A stretch of DNA of 64,000 nucleotides from Candidatus Binatus soli (GTDB taxonomy: Bacteria > Desulfobacterota > Binatia > Binatales > Binataceae): the NCBI GenBank assembly GCA_002479255.1, contig DLMJ01000047.1, forward strand, positions 81,411 through 145,410. The letters run 5' to 3'. Below, one piece after another: positions 1 through 8,589 of the stretch. Below the pieces are notes generated by a model. That model had not been told where the DNA came from, did not search any database, and saw nothing but the letters and a program-made list of their open reading frames with translations. A program made the position numbers and the translations under genes. The stretch's first letter is position 1, and every line of letters starts with the position of its first letter.

Positions 1-28
1 TGAACTCAGATTTCGTTGTCGTGCAAAG

Positions 29-430
29 TTATTTACTTGCCGCAGACGCCAGCGGCGCAATTATCACCGGTATGAGCAACGGTCCGTCTGACAAGCTTCG
101 GTCTATTGAACCGATGCGCCCCCAATCCTCGCGCTGCCAGTGCTCCAGAATCACGCGCATCGACCACCAAACCAGGACGAAAACGACCAGCGATGCCAGC
201 AAGGTGGGAATGGCGCCGTCGAGGCTGAGCACTTCCTGATAGCGGCCGGATGCGGCGCGGCGAAAGGAATCCGCTTCGACGAGATATCCGGTGACGGGAG
301 TGAGCGCATTCGCAACAAAGCTGGCGAAGGCCGAGTACGCGACGCCGGCGGTTAGTCCGGCGAGCAAGCTCAATTTTTCCGCGCTGGCCGATAGATTGGC
401 GCAGACAGGGTGGCGACGAGGTTGTGCCAT
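29..430 (-). CDS. Small membrane protein of unknown function
   Basis: I do not recognise this 133-residue protein. Two clear hydrophobic segments are visible, LLAGLTAGVAYSAFASFVANAL near residues 22-43 and IPTLLASLVVFVLVWWSMRVIL near 75-96, with a weaker third at the C-terminus (LLIPVIIAPLASAA). This suggests an integral inner-membrane protein with a basic N-terminus. The frame stays open to 508, but the ATG at 430 has a GGAGG six bases upstream, so I chose it. It is transcribed away from alr, with a consensus-like promoter on its strand near 563-591. Confidence 0.6.
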   Translation of the reverse strand: MAQPRRHPVCANLSASAEKLSLLAGLTAGVAYSAFASFVANALTPVTGYLVEADSFRRAASGRYQEVLSLDGAIPTLLASLVVFVLVWWSMRVILEHWQREDWGRIGSIDRSLSDGPLLIPVIIAPLASAASK

Positions 431-562
431 GCGGGCCTCCTCAAGCCTTGCGATCGTACTAATGGCGTGGTCTAGCGGAACGTGGTCAAAGGCGAGCGGA
501 AGGGCCACTGTAGGGCTGGATCAAGTCGGGACTCAACTCTTATATCGATTCCGGCTTTTTAT

Positions 563-591
563 AGCTTAAACTGATATTTTACTAATGTCAA
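563..591 (-). promoter_or_regulatory. Sigma70-type promoter for the small membrane protein
   Basis: Read on the minus strand, a perfect TTGACA (591-586) is followed after 17 bases by TAAGCT (568-563). It drives towards the gene at 430-29. The -35 is ideal and the -10 is weak (3 of 6), so this is a prediction only. Confidence 0.4.
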
Positions 592-692
592 GTCGGTGAA
601 AATATAATCAACTGAGAAATAGATTGGATATATATTCCCCGGCACCCTCACCTACCTCGCTGGAGATGAGTGCGCGCCAACCCAACCCCTAA

Positions 693-714
693 CCCCTTCC
701 CTTGAGGGAAGGGG
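693..714. repeat. REP-like palindrome
   Basis: Two perfect 9-base arms, CCCCTTCCC and GGGAAGGGG, flank a 4-base loop TTGA. There is no T-tract, so it does not look like an intrinsic terminator. It follows a C-rich stretch (CCCAACCCCTAA). This layout is common for dispersed extragenic palindromes. Only one copy was noticed in the window. Confidence 0.5.
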
Positions 715-774
715 AACAATCGAGGGAGGTGCGGGCTTGCGTCCGTGCGCGGGGAGAGAGAGATTCAGCCTTCG

Positions 775-1902
775 ATGGCAATTGAAACGCAACGCCCCAC
801 TATCGCCGAGATCGATCTCGGCGCGCTCCGCTCCAATTTCCGCGCGCTGCGGGCCGTGGCCGCGCACGGCGAATTGATGGTCGTGGTCAAGGCCGACGCT
901 TATGGGCATGGCGCGGTGACGGTGACGCGCACGTTGATCGACGAAGGATGCCGTCATTTCGGGGTTGCGACGCTCGACGAGGCGCGCGAGCTGCGAGAGG
1001 CGGGAATTCGCACGCGCGTGTACCTGCAGGCGGGCTTCTTCGCCGAGCAGGCAGCCGAGATTGTCGCGCTCGACTTGACGCCATTCGTCTTCGACGCCGC
1101 AATGATCGGACTGCTCGACCGCGCGGCCGCATCGGCCGGCCGCAGGGATTTTCCGATTCACCTCAAGATTGACAGCGGCGCGACGCGGCTTGGAGTGATG
1201 CCGGCGGATATTCCCGATGTCATCGAGGCGGTCCGGAGCGCGTCGGCGGTGCGCCTGGAGGGCGTCTGCACGCTGCTGGCCAACGCCGGCGATCCGCAGA
1301 GTCCGATCACCGACGCGCAACTGCGGGTCTTCAATAGGGCAATCGACACGCTGAACGCGGCCGGGATGAAGCCTTCGGTCATCCACGTTGCAAATTCGGC
1401 GGCGCTGGTGCTGCGGCACGACTCGCATTTCAACCTGGCGCGGCCCGGACTGGCGATCTACGGCCTGCCGCCGGTGGCCGCGGTGCGCGAGCGCGTCGAG
1501 CTGCGGCCGGTCATGACGTTCAAGACCCGGCTGATGCAGATCAAGCGCGCGCCGGCTGGAAGCGGCGTGGGCTACGGACATACCTTCGTCGCGCCGCGCG
1601 AAAGCCTGATCGGCGTGCTGCCGGTCGGTTACGCCGACGGCTACCGCAGAGGGCTGCAACACGGCGGCGAAGTGATAGTGCGCGGCGCGCGCGCACCCGT
1701 GGTCGGCGCGGTCTCGATGGACTTGACGACGATCGACGTCACCGACATCGCGGGCGCGTCGGTTGGCGATGAGGTAATCTTGTGGGGCGAATCGGGCGGG
1801 GAGACGATCAGCGTGAACGATGTCGCGCGGCTGGCGCAAACGATTTCGTACGAGATGCTTTGCACGGTCGGTAAGCGGGTGCCGCGCGTAATTCGGAGCT
1901 AG
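775..1902 (+). CDS. alr: Alanine racemase
   Basis: PLP-dependent enzyme interconverting L- and D-alanine for peptidoglycan synthesis. The N-terminal TIM-barrel motif VVVKADAYGHG carries the PLP-binding lysine (K39 with this start). The second catalytic residue is the tyrosine in GVGYGHTF of the C-terminal beta domain, and the motif PVVGAVSMDLTTIDV is typical of the family. The length of 375 residues is normal. An in-frame GTG at 745 would add ten residues; I prefer the ATG at 775, which follows the purine run GGGGAGAGAGAG. The stop codon abuts the purH start, so the two genes are probably translated from one message. Confidence 0.95.
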   Translation: MAIETQRPTIAEIDLGALRSNFRALRAVAAHGELMVVVKADAYGHGAVTVTRTLIDEGCRHFGVATLDEARELREAGIRTRVYLQAGFFAEQAAEIVALDLTPFVFDAAMIGLLDRAAASAGRRDFPIHLKIDSGATRLGVMPADIPDVIEAVRSASAVRLEGVCTLLANAGDPQSPITDAQLRVFNRAIDTLNAAGMKPSVIHVANSAALVLRHDSHFNLARPGLAIYGLPPVAAVRERVELRPVMTFKTRLMQIKRAPAGSGVGYGHTFVAPRESLIGVLPVGYADGYRRGLQHGGEVIVRGARAPVVGAVSMDLTTIDVTDIAGASVGDEVILWGESGGETISVNDVARLAQTISYEMLCTVGKRVPRVIRS

Positions 1903-3477
1903 ATGGCAATGAACAGCGACAGGGTCGTGATCAGACGCGCGCTGATCGGCGTAGCGGACAAGGCAGGGGTGGCGGATTTTGCCAAGGCGCTGGAACGGCA
2001 CGGCGTGGAAATCGTATCGACCGGTGGCACGATGGCGGCTCTGGAAGCGGCCGGCGTGAAAGTCAGATCGGTCGAGAGTTTCACCGGCTCGCCCGAGATG
2101 TTCGACGGACGCGTGAAGACACTGCATCCGAAGATTCACGGCGCAATCCTGGCGCGGCGCGGCGACGAGAGCCATCAGCGCCAGATGCTGCAGCATCGGA
2201 TCGAGCCGATCGACCTGGTGGTCGTGAATTTCTATCCATTCGAAAAAACGGTCGCGAAACCCGGCGTGAGTCTTGACGAAGCGATCGAAAATATCGACAT
2301 CGGCGGACCCACGCTGGTGCGCGCGGCGGCGAAGAATCACGGCGACGTCGCGGTCGTGGTCGATGGTGCGGACTACGCCGCGATCGCCGCCGAACTCGAC
2401 TCGCACCAGGGCGGGATCACCGCGGACACGCGATGGCGCCTGGCGCGCAAGGCATTCGCGCGCGTGACTGCTTACGACGCGGCAATCTCAAATTATCTCG
2501 GCACGCATACCGGCGACGGCGGCGATTCGGCGCTCGGCGAGACCTTCAACCTTGCGCTCGAGCGCGAACAGGCGCTGCGCTACGGCGAGAATCCGCATCA
2601 GACCGGCGCGCTGTACGGCCGCTTCCTCGAGATCGCGCATCAGCTTCACGGCAAGGAATTGTCGTTCAACAACGTGGTCGATATCAGCTCGGCGATGAAC
2701 CTGATGCTCGAGTTCGAGGGCGAGCCGGGCGCGGTGGTGGCGATCCTGAAGCACAACACGCCGTGCGGCGTGGGCATCGGCGAAACGCTCAAGGGGGCGT
2801 GGGACAAGGCGTTCGCGACCGATCCGGACTCGCCGTTCGGCGGCATAATCATCGCGAATCGGCCGTGGGACATGGAGTTCGCACGCGCGGTCGATGAATT
2901 ATTTACCGAGGTGCTGATCGGCCCCGCGTATCCGGACGAGGTAATCTCGTTCCTGCGCAAGAAAAAGAACCGGCGCGTGATGACGTTCAATCCGGGCGCG
3001 GTGGACCGCAAAGAACTTGACGTCAAGAAGGTGCTCGGCGGATTGCTGGTGCAGACGCCGGACCTGGCGATCGAAGACCCGCGCGAAGGCAAAATCGTGA
3101 CGCGGCGGCGGCCCACCGACGCCGAGATGCGCGCGCTCACGTTCGGAATCAAGGTCTGCAAGCATATCAAGTCCAACGCGATCGCGTTCGTCGCGGAAGA
3201 TCGCACGCTGGCGGTTGGCGGCGGCGCGACCTCGCGGATCGATCCGGTATACGCCGCGCGCGAGAAAGCGGCGCGGCTCAAAGTCGCGCTCGAGGGTTCC
3301 GTGCTCGTCTCCGAAGCGCTGTTTCCATTTCCCGACGGCCCGACGCTCGCGGCCGAGGCAGGCGCGACGGCGATCGCGCAACCCGGAGGCGCCGTGCGCG
3401 ACGATGAAGTGATCGCGGCGGCGGACAAGTACGGGCTCGCGATGGTCTTCACGGGGGTGCGCCACTTCAGGCATTAG
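1903..3477 (+). CDS. purH: Bifunctional AICAR formyltransferase / IMP cyclohydrolase
   Basis: Catalyses the last two steps of purine synthesis, AICAR to FAICAR to IMP. The N-terminal cyclohydrolase domain shows STGGT and GRVKTLHPKIHGAILARR. The transformylase domain carries KHNTPCGVGIG in the AICAR-binding position, where many bacteria have KHxNPCG. The C-terminus ends FTGVRHFRH, as usual. At 524 residues it is full length. The ATG directly follows the alr stop with no spacer (TAGATG); a second ATG at 1909 is possible. purD follows 14 bases downstream, making a purine pair behind alr. Confidence 0.96.
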   Translation: MAMNSDRVVIRRALIGVADKAGVADFAKALERHGVEIVSTGGTMAALEAAGVKVRSVESFTGSPEMFDGRVKTLHPKIHGAILARRGDESHQRQMLQHRIEPIDLVVVNFYPFEKTVAKPGVSLDEAIENIDIGGPTLVRAAAKNHGDVAVVVDGADYAAIAAELDSHQGGITADTRWRLARKAFARVTAYDAAISNYLGTHTGDGGDSALGETFNLALEREQALRYGENPHQTGALYGRFLEIAHQLHGKELSFNNVVDISSAMNLMLEFEGEPGAVVAILKHNTPCGVGIGETLKGAWDKAFATDPDSPFGGIIIANRPWDMEFARAVDELFTEVLIGPAYPDEVISFLRKKKNRRVMTFNPGAVDRKELDVKKVLGGLLVQTPDLAIEDPREGKIVTRRRPTDAEMRALTFGIKVCKHIKSNAIAFVAEDRTLAVGGGATSRIDPVYAAREKAARLKVALEGSVLVSEALFPFPDGPTLAAEAGATAIAQPGGAVRDDEVIAAADKYGLAMVFTGVRHFRH

Positions 3478-3491
3478 CTGCGCGCCGGGCG

Positions 3492-4829
3492 ATGAAAGTA
3501 CTGGTTATAGGCAAAGGCGGGCGCGAGCACTCGCTGGTCTGGCGGCTTCATCAGAGCGAGACCGTGTCCGAGATTTTTTGCGCGAGCGGAAATCCGGGGA
3601 TCGATCAGATCGCGCAAGCGGCGCCGATCGCGCCGACCGATGTTGCCGCGCTGGTGGAATTCGCGAAGTCAAAGGCGGTCGATCTGACAGTGGTTGGTCC
3701 CGAGGATCCGCTCGCCGCCGGCATCGTCGATCAGTTCACGCGCGAGGGACTTAAAATATTCGGGCCGACCGCGGCCGCGGCGCAGCTTGAAACCAGCAAA
3801 TCGTTTGCGAAAACGATCATGCGCGAGGCGGGCGTGCCGACCGCCGGCTTCGCCGCATTCGACGACGCGCAGTCCGCGCGGCGCTACGTGAAGGCGCGGA
3901 CGGGATCGATGGTCGTCAAGGCGGACGGGCTCGCGCTTGGAAAAGGCGTGGTCATCTGCCACGACGCGAAGGCGGCGCTGGATGCGATCGCGGATGCGAT
4001 GGAGCGGCGGCGCTTCGGAGCGGCGGGCAATCGCGTAATCGTAGAGGAGTTTCTGAGCGGCGAGGAAGTTTCATTTTTCGCGCTGTGCGACGGCGAAAAC
4101 GCGGTCCCACTCGGCACGTTTCAGGATCACAAGGCGGTCTTCGACGGCGATCGAGGCCCCAACACCGGCGGCATGGGCGCGTATTCGCCGGTGCCGCAAT
4201 TCGGGCCCGAGCTCGAAGCGCGCGTGATGCGCGAGGTGGTCGGGCCGACGCTGGCGGCGATGAGCGCGCGCGGGACTCCGTTTCGCGGGCTGCTGTTCGT
4301 GGGCTTGATGATGGACGGCCAACGAATCAACGTGCTCGAGTTCAACGTCCGCTTTGGCGATCCGGAATGCGAAGCGCTGATGATGCGGCTGGACAGCGAC
4401 TTGGCGGAGAACCTGCTCGCGGCCGCCGACGGGAAAGTCGCCAATGCGGCGATCAGGCTCTCGCCGCGCAGCTCGGTCGCGATCGTGCTCGCATCGGGCG
4501 GATACCCCGGCGACTACAAAAAGGGAATTGCGATCAGCGGGCTGGATCGGCTCGAAGGCAACCTCCCGTCGGACATCAAGATCAAATGGGCGATGGGCAA
4601 GATTCGGGTGAAGGTTTTCCATGCGGGCACCGCGATGCGCGGCGCACAGTTGGTGACGGACGGCGGGCGCGTGTTGACGGTGACCGCGATGGCGCCGGAG
4701 TTGGCGACGGCGGTCGATGCCGCGTACCAGGCGGCCGAAATGATCGAGTTCGAGGGACGTCATTTCCGGCGCGATATTGCGCGGCGCGCACTCGCGCACG
4801 CTTCGAGCGGCGGCGTCGGTTCCGTATAA
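3492..4829 (+). CDS. purD: Phosphoribosylamine-glycine ligase (GARS)
   Basis: ATP-grasp enzyme joining phosphoribosylamine and glycine in the second step of purine synthesis. It begins MKVLVIGKGGREHSLVW, the family hallmark. The ATP-grasp core includes VVKADGLALGKGVVIC, IVEEFLSGEEVSFFALCDG and GPNTGGMGAYSPVP, and the metal-binding end shows NVLEFNVRFGDPECEALM. The 445 residues are slightly longer than typical because of a C-terminal tail. The start ATG has only a weak ribosome site, consistent with coupling to purH. Confidence 0.96.
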   Translation: MKVLVIGKGGREHSLVWRLHQSETVSEIFCASGNPGIDQIAQAAPIAPTDVAALVEFAKSKAVDLTVVGPEDPLAAGIVDQFTREGLKIFGPTAAAAQLETSKSFAKTIMREAGVPTAGFAAFDDAQSARRYVKARTGSMVVKADGLALGKGVVICHDAKAALDAIADAMERRRFGAAGNRVIVEEFLSGEEVSFFALCDGENAVPLGTFQDHKAVFDGDRGPNTGGMGAYSPVPQFGPELEARVMREVVGPTLAAMSARGTPFRGLLFVGLMMDGQRINVLEFNVRFGDPECEALMMRLDSDLAENLLAAADGKVANAAIRLSPRSSVAIVLASGGYPGDYKKGIAISGLDRLEGNLPSDIKIKWAMGKIRVKVFHAGTAMRGAQLVTDGGRVLTVTAMAPELATAVDAAYQAAEMIEFEGRHFRRDIARRALAHASSGGVGSV

Positions 4830-4856
4830 TCGCTGTCGCAGGAGTCTGATCGTCAT

Positions 4857-5513
4857 TTGCCGCGCTCATCGCCAATCAAGCCAAAAAAGCAGCGCGCCCG
4901 CGCCGCGGTGTTTGGGCTCGAGGATGGAATAGCGGCGTTGAAGGCCGGCGAGCTGGTCGTTTATCCGACCGAGACGTTCTATGCGCTCGGCGCCGACGCG
5001 TTTTCGTCCACCGCGCTGCGCCGCCTGTTTCGAGCGAAGGGCCGCGAGCCGGGACGTCCGGTCGGATTGATCGCGGCGGACACTGCGATGGCATTTTCGG
5101 TGGCGCGCGAAATACCGATCGATGCACGGCGGCTCGCCGGCGCATTCTGGCCGGGACCGCTGACGATCGTTTTGCCGGCTCGCGACGGCCTGGCGCCGGA
5201 GCTGATCGGACCCGACGGCGTCAGCGTGCGCGTATCGCCAAATCCGGTGGCACGCGCACTCAGCGCGGGAATCGGACGGCCAATCACGGCGACCAGCGCG
5301 AACCTGAGCGGGAAGGCGCCGGCAAGCACGCTCGACGAAGCGCGCGCGCGGCTGCGCGAAAACGTCAAAGTTTACCTGGAAGGCGGAAAACTGGCGGCGT
5401 CGGCGCCTAGCACGGTCGTCGCGGTCAACGGACGCGGGTGGAAAATGGTGAGAGTGGGAGCGATCTCAGAAGATCAGATCGCGGCCGCGCTGGCGGGAGA
5501 CGCACTGAAATGA
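4857..5513 (+). CDS. L-threonylcarbamoyladenylate synthase (Sua5/YrdC family)
   Basis: Probably makes threonylcarbamoyl-AMP from threonine, bicarbonate and ATP for the t6A modification of ANN-reading tRNAs. Family motifs are YPTETFYALGADAFS near residues 38-52, AKGREPGRPVGLI, GPLTIVLPAR and TATSANLSGKAPAST. The 218 residues match a TsaC-like single-domain protein with a basic N-terminal tail. The chosen start is a TTG 11 bases after AGGAG; there is no ATG before the conserved domain. YciO-type paralogues look similar, so the exact substrate is inferred. Its stop overlaps the next ATG (ATGA). Confidence 0.85.
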   Translation: MPRSSPIKPKKQRARAAVFGLEDGIAALKAGELVVYPTETFYALGADAFSSTALRRLFRAKGREPGRPVGLIAADTAMAFSVAREIPIDARRLAGAFWPGPLTIVLPARDGLAPELIGPDGVSVRVSPNPVARALSAGIGRPITATSANLSGKAPASTLDEARARLRENVKVYLEGGKLAASAPSTVVAVNGRGWKMVRVGAISEDQIAAALAGDALK

Positions 5514-6805
5514 GCGCGCTCGGCAAACGGATCGAGCCATTTCGCGCGCTGATGTATAATCGTCAGATTGCCGGCGAACCCGCGCTCGTCGTGGCGCCGC
5601 CGTACGATTTGATCGGCGCGGCGCGTCAGGAACAACTGTACGAACGCAGTCCCTACAACGTCGTGCGGCTCGAATTTGGCCGCGAAGCGGACCGTTACGG
5701 CGCAGCGGAAAAAACCCTCGCGGAGTGGCTGGCCGCGGGCGTCGTCGAGCGGCCGGCGCGTCCGGCGATCTATCATTACAGGCAGACTTTCGATGTCGAG
5801 GGGCGGCTGCTTCATCGCACGGGATTTATCGCGCGAATTCGGCTCGAGGAATTCGATCGCGGGCGCATCGTGCCGCACGAGCGAACATTTCCAGCCGCGA
5901 AGGAGGACCGTCTGCGGCTGCTGACGGCGCTCGAGGTCAACACGAGCTCGATCTTCGCGCTGTACTCGGGCGCGCATCCCGAACTCGACCGATTGCGCGA
6001 TCAGGTGGCCTCGCGCGAGCCGCTGATCGATCTCGTCGATGACTTGGGAATCCGCAACGAGCTGCGGCCGATCGAGGCAGCCGGTGAAATCGCGGTCATT
6101 CAGCGCGAACTCGAATCGCCGCGCTTGATGATCGCCGACGGACACCATCGCTACGAAACCGCGCTGAACTATCGACGCGCCCGGCGCCACGAGAACGCCT
6201 CGCGTGAGCCGCAGCCGTATGACTACACGATGATGACGCTGGTGGCATGCGACGATCCGGGGCTGGTGATTCTGCCGACGCATCGGGTGGTGAAATCGCT
6301 GCGCGCCGACGCGATCGCGTCGTTCACGCAACGCGCGCGCGAAGAGTTTAACGTCGAGGAAATCGCGCATCGCGACGCATTTCGCTCGCGCCTGAACGAT
6401 TTGGGCAGCGGCGCGATCGGCGTGACGTTGAAGGGAAGCCCCAACTATCTGATTCTGCGGCTGCGCAGCCGCAGCGCGATGAAGGCCGCGATGCCCGATG
6501 CGGCGGCCGAGGTTCGGCGCCTCGACGTGTCGGTTCTGCACGCGCTGGTGTTCGATCGAATATTCGGCCTCGGCGCCGACGAGATTCGAAGAGGCGGAAA
6601 TATCGAATACACGATCGAAATCGGCGGCGCGCTCGGCGCAGTCGCGCAGGGACATGCCGACGGTGCGTTCCTGATGAACCCGCCGTCGATCCAGGATGTC
6701 GAGCGGGTGAGCGACGCGGGCGCGACGATGCCTGAGAAATCGACTTACTTCCACCCCAAGCTGTTGACCGGCCTGGTGATGAATCCGCTGTTCGACGGCG
6801 AATGA
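5510..6805 (+). CDS. DUF1015 family protein
   Basis: A 431-residue member of the DUF1015 family, whose biochemical role is not established as far as I know. Its signature is IADGHHRYETALNYR near residues 206-220; the N-terminal region has PFRALMYN and VVAPPYDLI. I see no signal peptide or membrane segment, so it is likely cytoplasmic. The start at 5510 overlaps the preceding stop (ATGA) and has GGGAGA upstream; the frame is open upstream of it only because of that overlap. Its position between tsaC-like and phosphatase genes gives no clear functional clue. Confidence 0.8.
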   Translation: MSALGKRIEPFRALMYNRQIAGEPALVVAPPYDLIGAARQEQLYERSPYNVVRLEFGREADRYGAAEKTLAEWLAAGVVERPARPAIYHYRQTFDVEGRLLHRTGFIARIRLEEFDRGRIVPHERTFPAAKEDRLRLLTALEVNTSSIFALYSGAHPELDRLRDQVASREPLIDLVDDLGIRNELRPIEAAGEIAVIQRELESPRLMIADGHHRYETALNYRRARRHENASREPQPYDYTMMTLVACDDPGLVILPTHRVVKSLRADAIASFTQRAREEFNVEEIAHRDAFRSRLNDLGSGAIGVTLKGSPNYLILRLRSRSAMKAAMPDAAAEVRRLDVSVLHALVFDRIFGLGADEIRRGGNIEYTIEIGGALGAVAQGHADGAFLMNPPSIQDVERVSDAGATMPEKSTYFHPKLLTGLVMNPLFDGE

Positions 6806-6831
6806 TTTCTGCCGGGCGCCATCGCGGTTAA

Positions 6832-7479
6832 ATGATCAAGCGCCGAAGTCGCGGGTCGCAGTTGATCCTGGTTCGCCACGGCGAGACCGAAGGCGAGTCG
6901 AGCATCAGGTATCATGGCCGCACCGACGTGGCGCTGTCGGAACTCGGGCGCGCGCAGATGCGCCTTGCGGGCCGGGCGATCGGAACGCATCGCGGGGGCG
7001 GCGGAAATTTCGCGCGCATTTTTTCGAGTCCGCTCGTTCGTGCGTCCGAAGGCGCGCGAATCGTAGCCGGCGACTGGGCGCCGTTGATCACGATCGATGA
7101 ATTCGCCGAAGTTCACTTCGGGTTGTTCGAAGGACTCACCGCCGATGAGATTCGCGAGCGTTATCCCGACGAGTTCGCGCGATGGAACGACGATCGACTC
7201 GCGCCGAGCTACACCTATCCCGCGGGCGAGAGCCGCGCCGACTTTGCCAATCGCGTCGAGCGCGGCCTGGAACGCATGCTGGCTCTATGGACGCCGCGCG
7301 GCGACGCGGGAGCTGACGACGCGCTGCTGATTGCGCATCGTGGAGTGATTCGCGCGATCGTGCGAAAGCTGACGAGTCAGGAGCCGGTCGTCGAGCTGGG
7401 GTCGATTCAGGTCATCCGCTTCGACGGCGCCTGGCATGCCGAGCTGCTCGATCTGATCGATCATCTGGGCGGCTCCTGA
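6832..7479 (+). CDS. Histidine phosphatase family protein
   Basis: Phosphoglycerate-mutase-like phosphatase of 215 residues. The catalytic loop is LILVRHGETEGES (phosphohistidine RHGE), followed by FSSPLVRASEGARI and the second conserved histidine in LLIAHRGVIRAI, where most relatives read SHGG or AHGG. The segment FAEVHFGLFEGLTADEI matches alpha-ribazole phosphatase/GpmB-like enzymes, but no cobalamin genes lie nearby, so the substrate is unknown. It starts 26 bases after the DUF1015 gene and is the last gene of the rightward run; it converges with the methyltransferase. Confidence 0.85.
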   Translation: MIKRRSRGSQLILVRHGETEGESSIRYHGRTDVALSELGRAQMRLAGRAIGTHRGGGGNFARIFSSPLVRASEGARIVAGDWAPLITIDEFAEVHFGLFEGLTADEIRERYPDEFARWNDDRLAPSYTYPAGESRADFANRVERGLERMLALWTPRGDAGADDALLIAHRGVIRAIVRKLTSQEPVVELGSIQVIRFDGAWHAELLDLIDHLGGS

Positions 7480-7482
7480 AGC

Positions 7483-8271
7483 TCACACCCGGCGCAGCAC
7501 TCCCGTCCAGCGGTAGCGGCATTTGTCCAGCGGCTTGGCGAATGACAGGTCGCAGTAGGCGGCGACCATTTTGAACATCCCCGACGCCAGCGCCGCGAGT
7601 TCCAGCGTGGATGGGAGCGTGTAGCGCACCGGAATCAAATCGCGCGTAGTCACCGCGCCGGCGGGAAAGTTGATGGTGCATTCGAGTTCGTAGATCGAAT
7701 GCAGCGGCGAGTGCCACACAACCGGGCGATTGAACTCGCGGATGTCGAGTGCGACACCGGCGGCGCGCGCGGTGCGTTCGCGCCACATGGTCCGCCGCGA
7801 GACGCGCGGAATCGGATCCTGGCGATCGATGTCTATGCAGTACAAGCCGCCGCGCTTGAGCGCACGGCCGACGGATTTGAGATGCGAGAGCAGGCGGGAG
7901 TTCTCGACGATCACCGGAAATGTTTCGGACATCAAAATTGCGGCGTCGAAGGGGCGCTCGGGGAGAGTGAACTTTTCGATCGGCCGGCGGTAGAAGCGAA
8001 GATTCGCAATTGCCTTCGCTTTGCGCCGCCCCGCCGCGATCATCGCCGGTGAACGATCGATTCCGACGACCTCGAATCCGTTGCCGTTGCCCGCCAGCAG
8101 ACGCCCGTGGGGTGAGTCGCCGCAAGCGATGTCAAGGATGCGGTGCACCGGGCGCTTGCGATGGCGTTTCCATACCTGTTGCAGGAAAAGCACTTCGGCC
8201 GGAATTTCGCCGGGACTTTCCAAATGCGCGCGGCGGAAGACATCGGGATATTGATAGATGCTCGGTTCCAT
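7483..8271 (-). CDS. Class I SAM-dependent methyltransferase
   Basis: A 262-residue methyltransferase. Motif I is RILDIACGDSPHGRLLA, motif II VVGIDRSPAMIAAGRRKA and motif IV AILMSETFPVI. The C-terminal part has beta strands typical of small-molecule methyltransferases, but no substrate can be assigned. The frame is open to 8568, but the upstream part overlaps promoter-like sequence and codes for low-complexity residues, so the ATG at 8271 is preferred; it lacks a clear ribosome site. It ends three bases from the phosphatase stop, tail to tail. Confidence 0.75.
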   Translation of the reverse strand: MEPSIYQYPDVFRRAHLESPGEIPAEVLFLQQVWKRHRKRPVHRILDIACGDSPHGRLLAGNGNGFEVVGIDRSPAMIAAGRRKAKAIANLRFYRRPIEKFTLPERPFDAAILMSETFPVIVENSRLLSHLKSVGRALKRGGLYCIDIDRQDPIPRVSRRTMWRERTARAAGVALDIREFNRPVVWHSPLHSIYELECTINFPAGAVTTRDLIPVRYTLPSTLELAALASGMFKMVAAYCDLSFAKPLDKCRYRWTGVLRRV

Positions 8272-8333
8272 CGGCGATGAGCGTACAAGCGGCGCGCCCG
8301 CAGGCCAATGGCGGTGCGCGGATGAATCGAGAC

Positions 8334-8363
8334 TTGAGATTTCGCGGCCAGCGGCGGGATAAT
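8334..8363 (+). promoter_or_regulatory. Sigma70-type promoter upstream of a 21-codon ORF
   Basis: TTGAGA (8334-8339) and GATAAT (8358-8363) are separated by 18 bases. Predicted transcription would start near 8370 and run through the small ORF at 8410 towards eno. Confidence 0.4.
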
Positions 8364-8409
8364 GCCCGCGCGTCCGAGTTCCTGAACCACCGTTTACGGG
8401 AAAGCCACG

Positions 8410-8475
8410 ATGAGCAAGCCGCTCGGCTACACGTGGGAAGAGATCGGCGCGCTGCGCGACAGCGGCGCCGTGTAG
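8410..8475 (+). CDS. Possible 21-residue small protein or leader ORF
   Basis: An ATG ORF encoding MSKPLGYTWEEIGALRDSGAV follows a promoter-like pair by about 45 bases and has GGGAAAG about nine bases upstream. It sits in the 318-base gap between the methyltransferase and eno. It may be a real small protein, a leader peptide ahead of eno, or the surviving start of a truncated gene. I do not recognise it, and chance remains likely. Confidence 0.25.
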   Translation: MSKPLGYTWEEIGALRDSGAV

Positions 8476-8525
8476 GTGTGTAGCGTTTGTCGGCATTCGC
8501 AGGGTTGTCTCTCCCGGAGCTGCGC

Positions 8526-8555
8526 GTGACAAGCTGACCCGGCCTGCTCTAGAAT
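8526..8555 (+). promoter_or_regulatory. Sigma70-type promoter for eno-gpmI
   Basis: GTGACA (8526-8531) and TAGAAT (8550-8555) with an 18-base spacer, 34 bases before the eno ATG. Both hexamers match the consensus at five of six positions. Confidence 0.5.
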
Positions 8556-8589
8556 GCGGGACTTCCACTAATACGGTGAGGCTGAGTCA

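Larger units (their letters stand above)
431..774. other. Divergent intergenic region with promoters
   Basis: No gene is seen here. An AT-rich stretch at about 535-645 separates the leftward membrane protein from the rightward alr operon. On the plus strand there is a perfect TATAAT at 603-608 with only a poor -35 (TTACTA near 579). The minus strand has its own promoter at 563-591. A palindromic repeat lies at 693-714. Confidence 0.5.

Noticed and set aside
652..2406. Long open frame on the minus strand across alr and purH
   Set aside because: It is an antisense shadow of two clearly recognised genes, rich in Arg/His/Ala and without any domain; GC-rich codon use keeps the reverse frame open.
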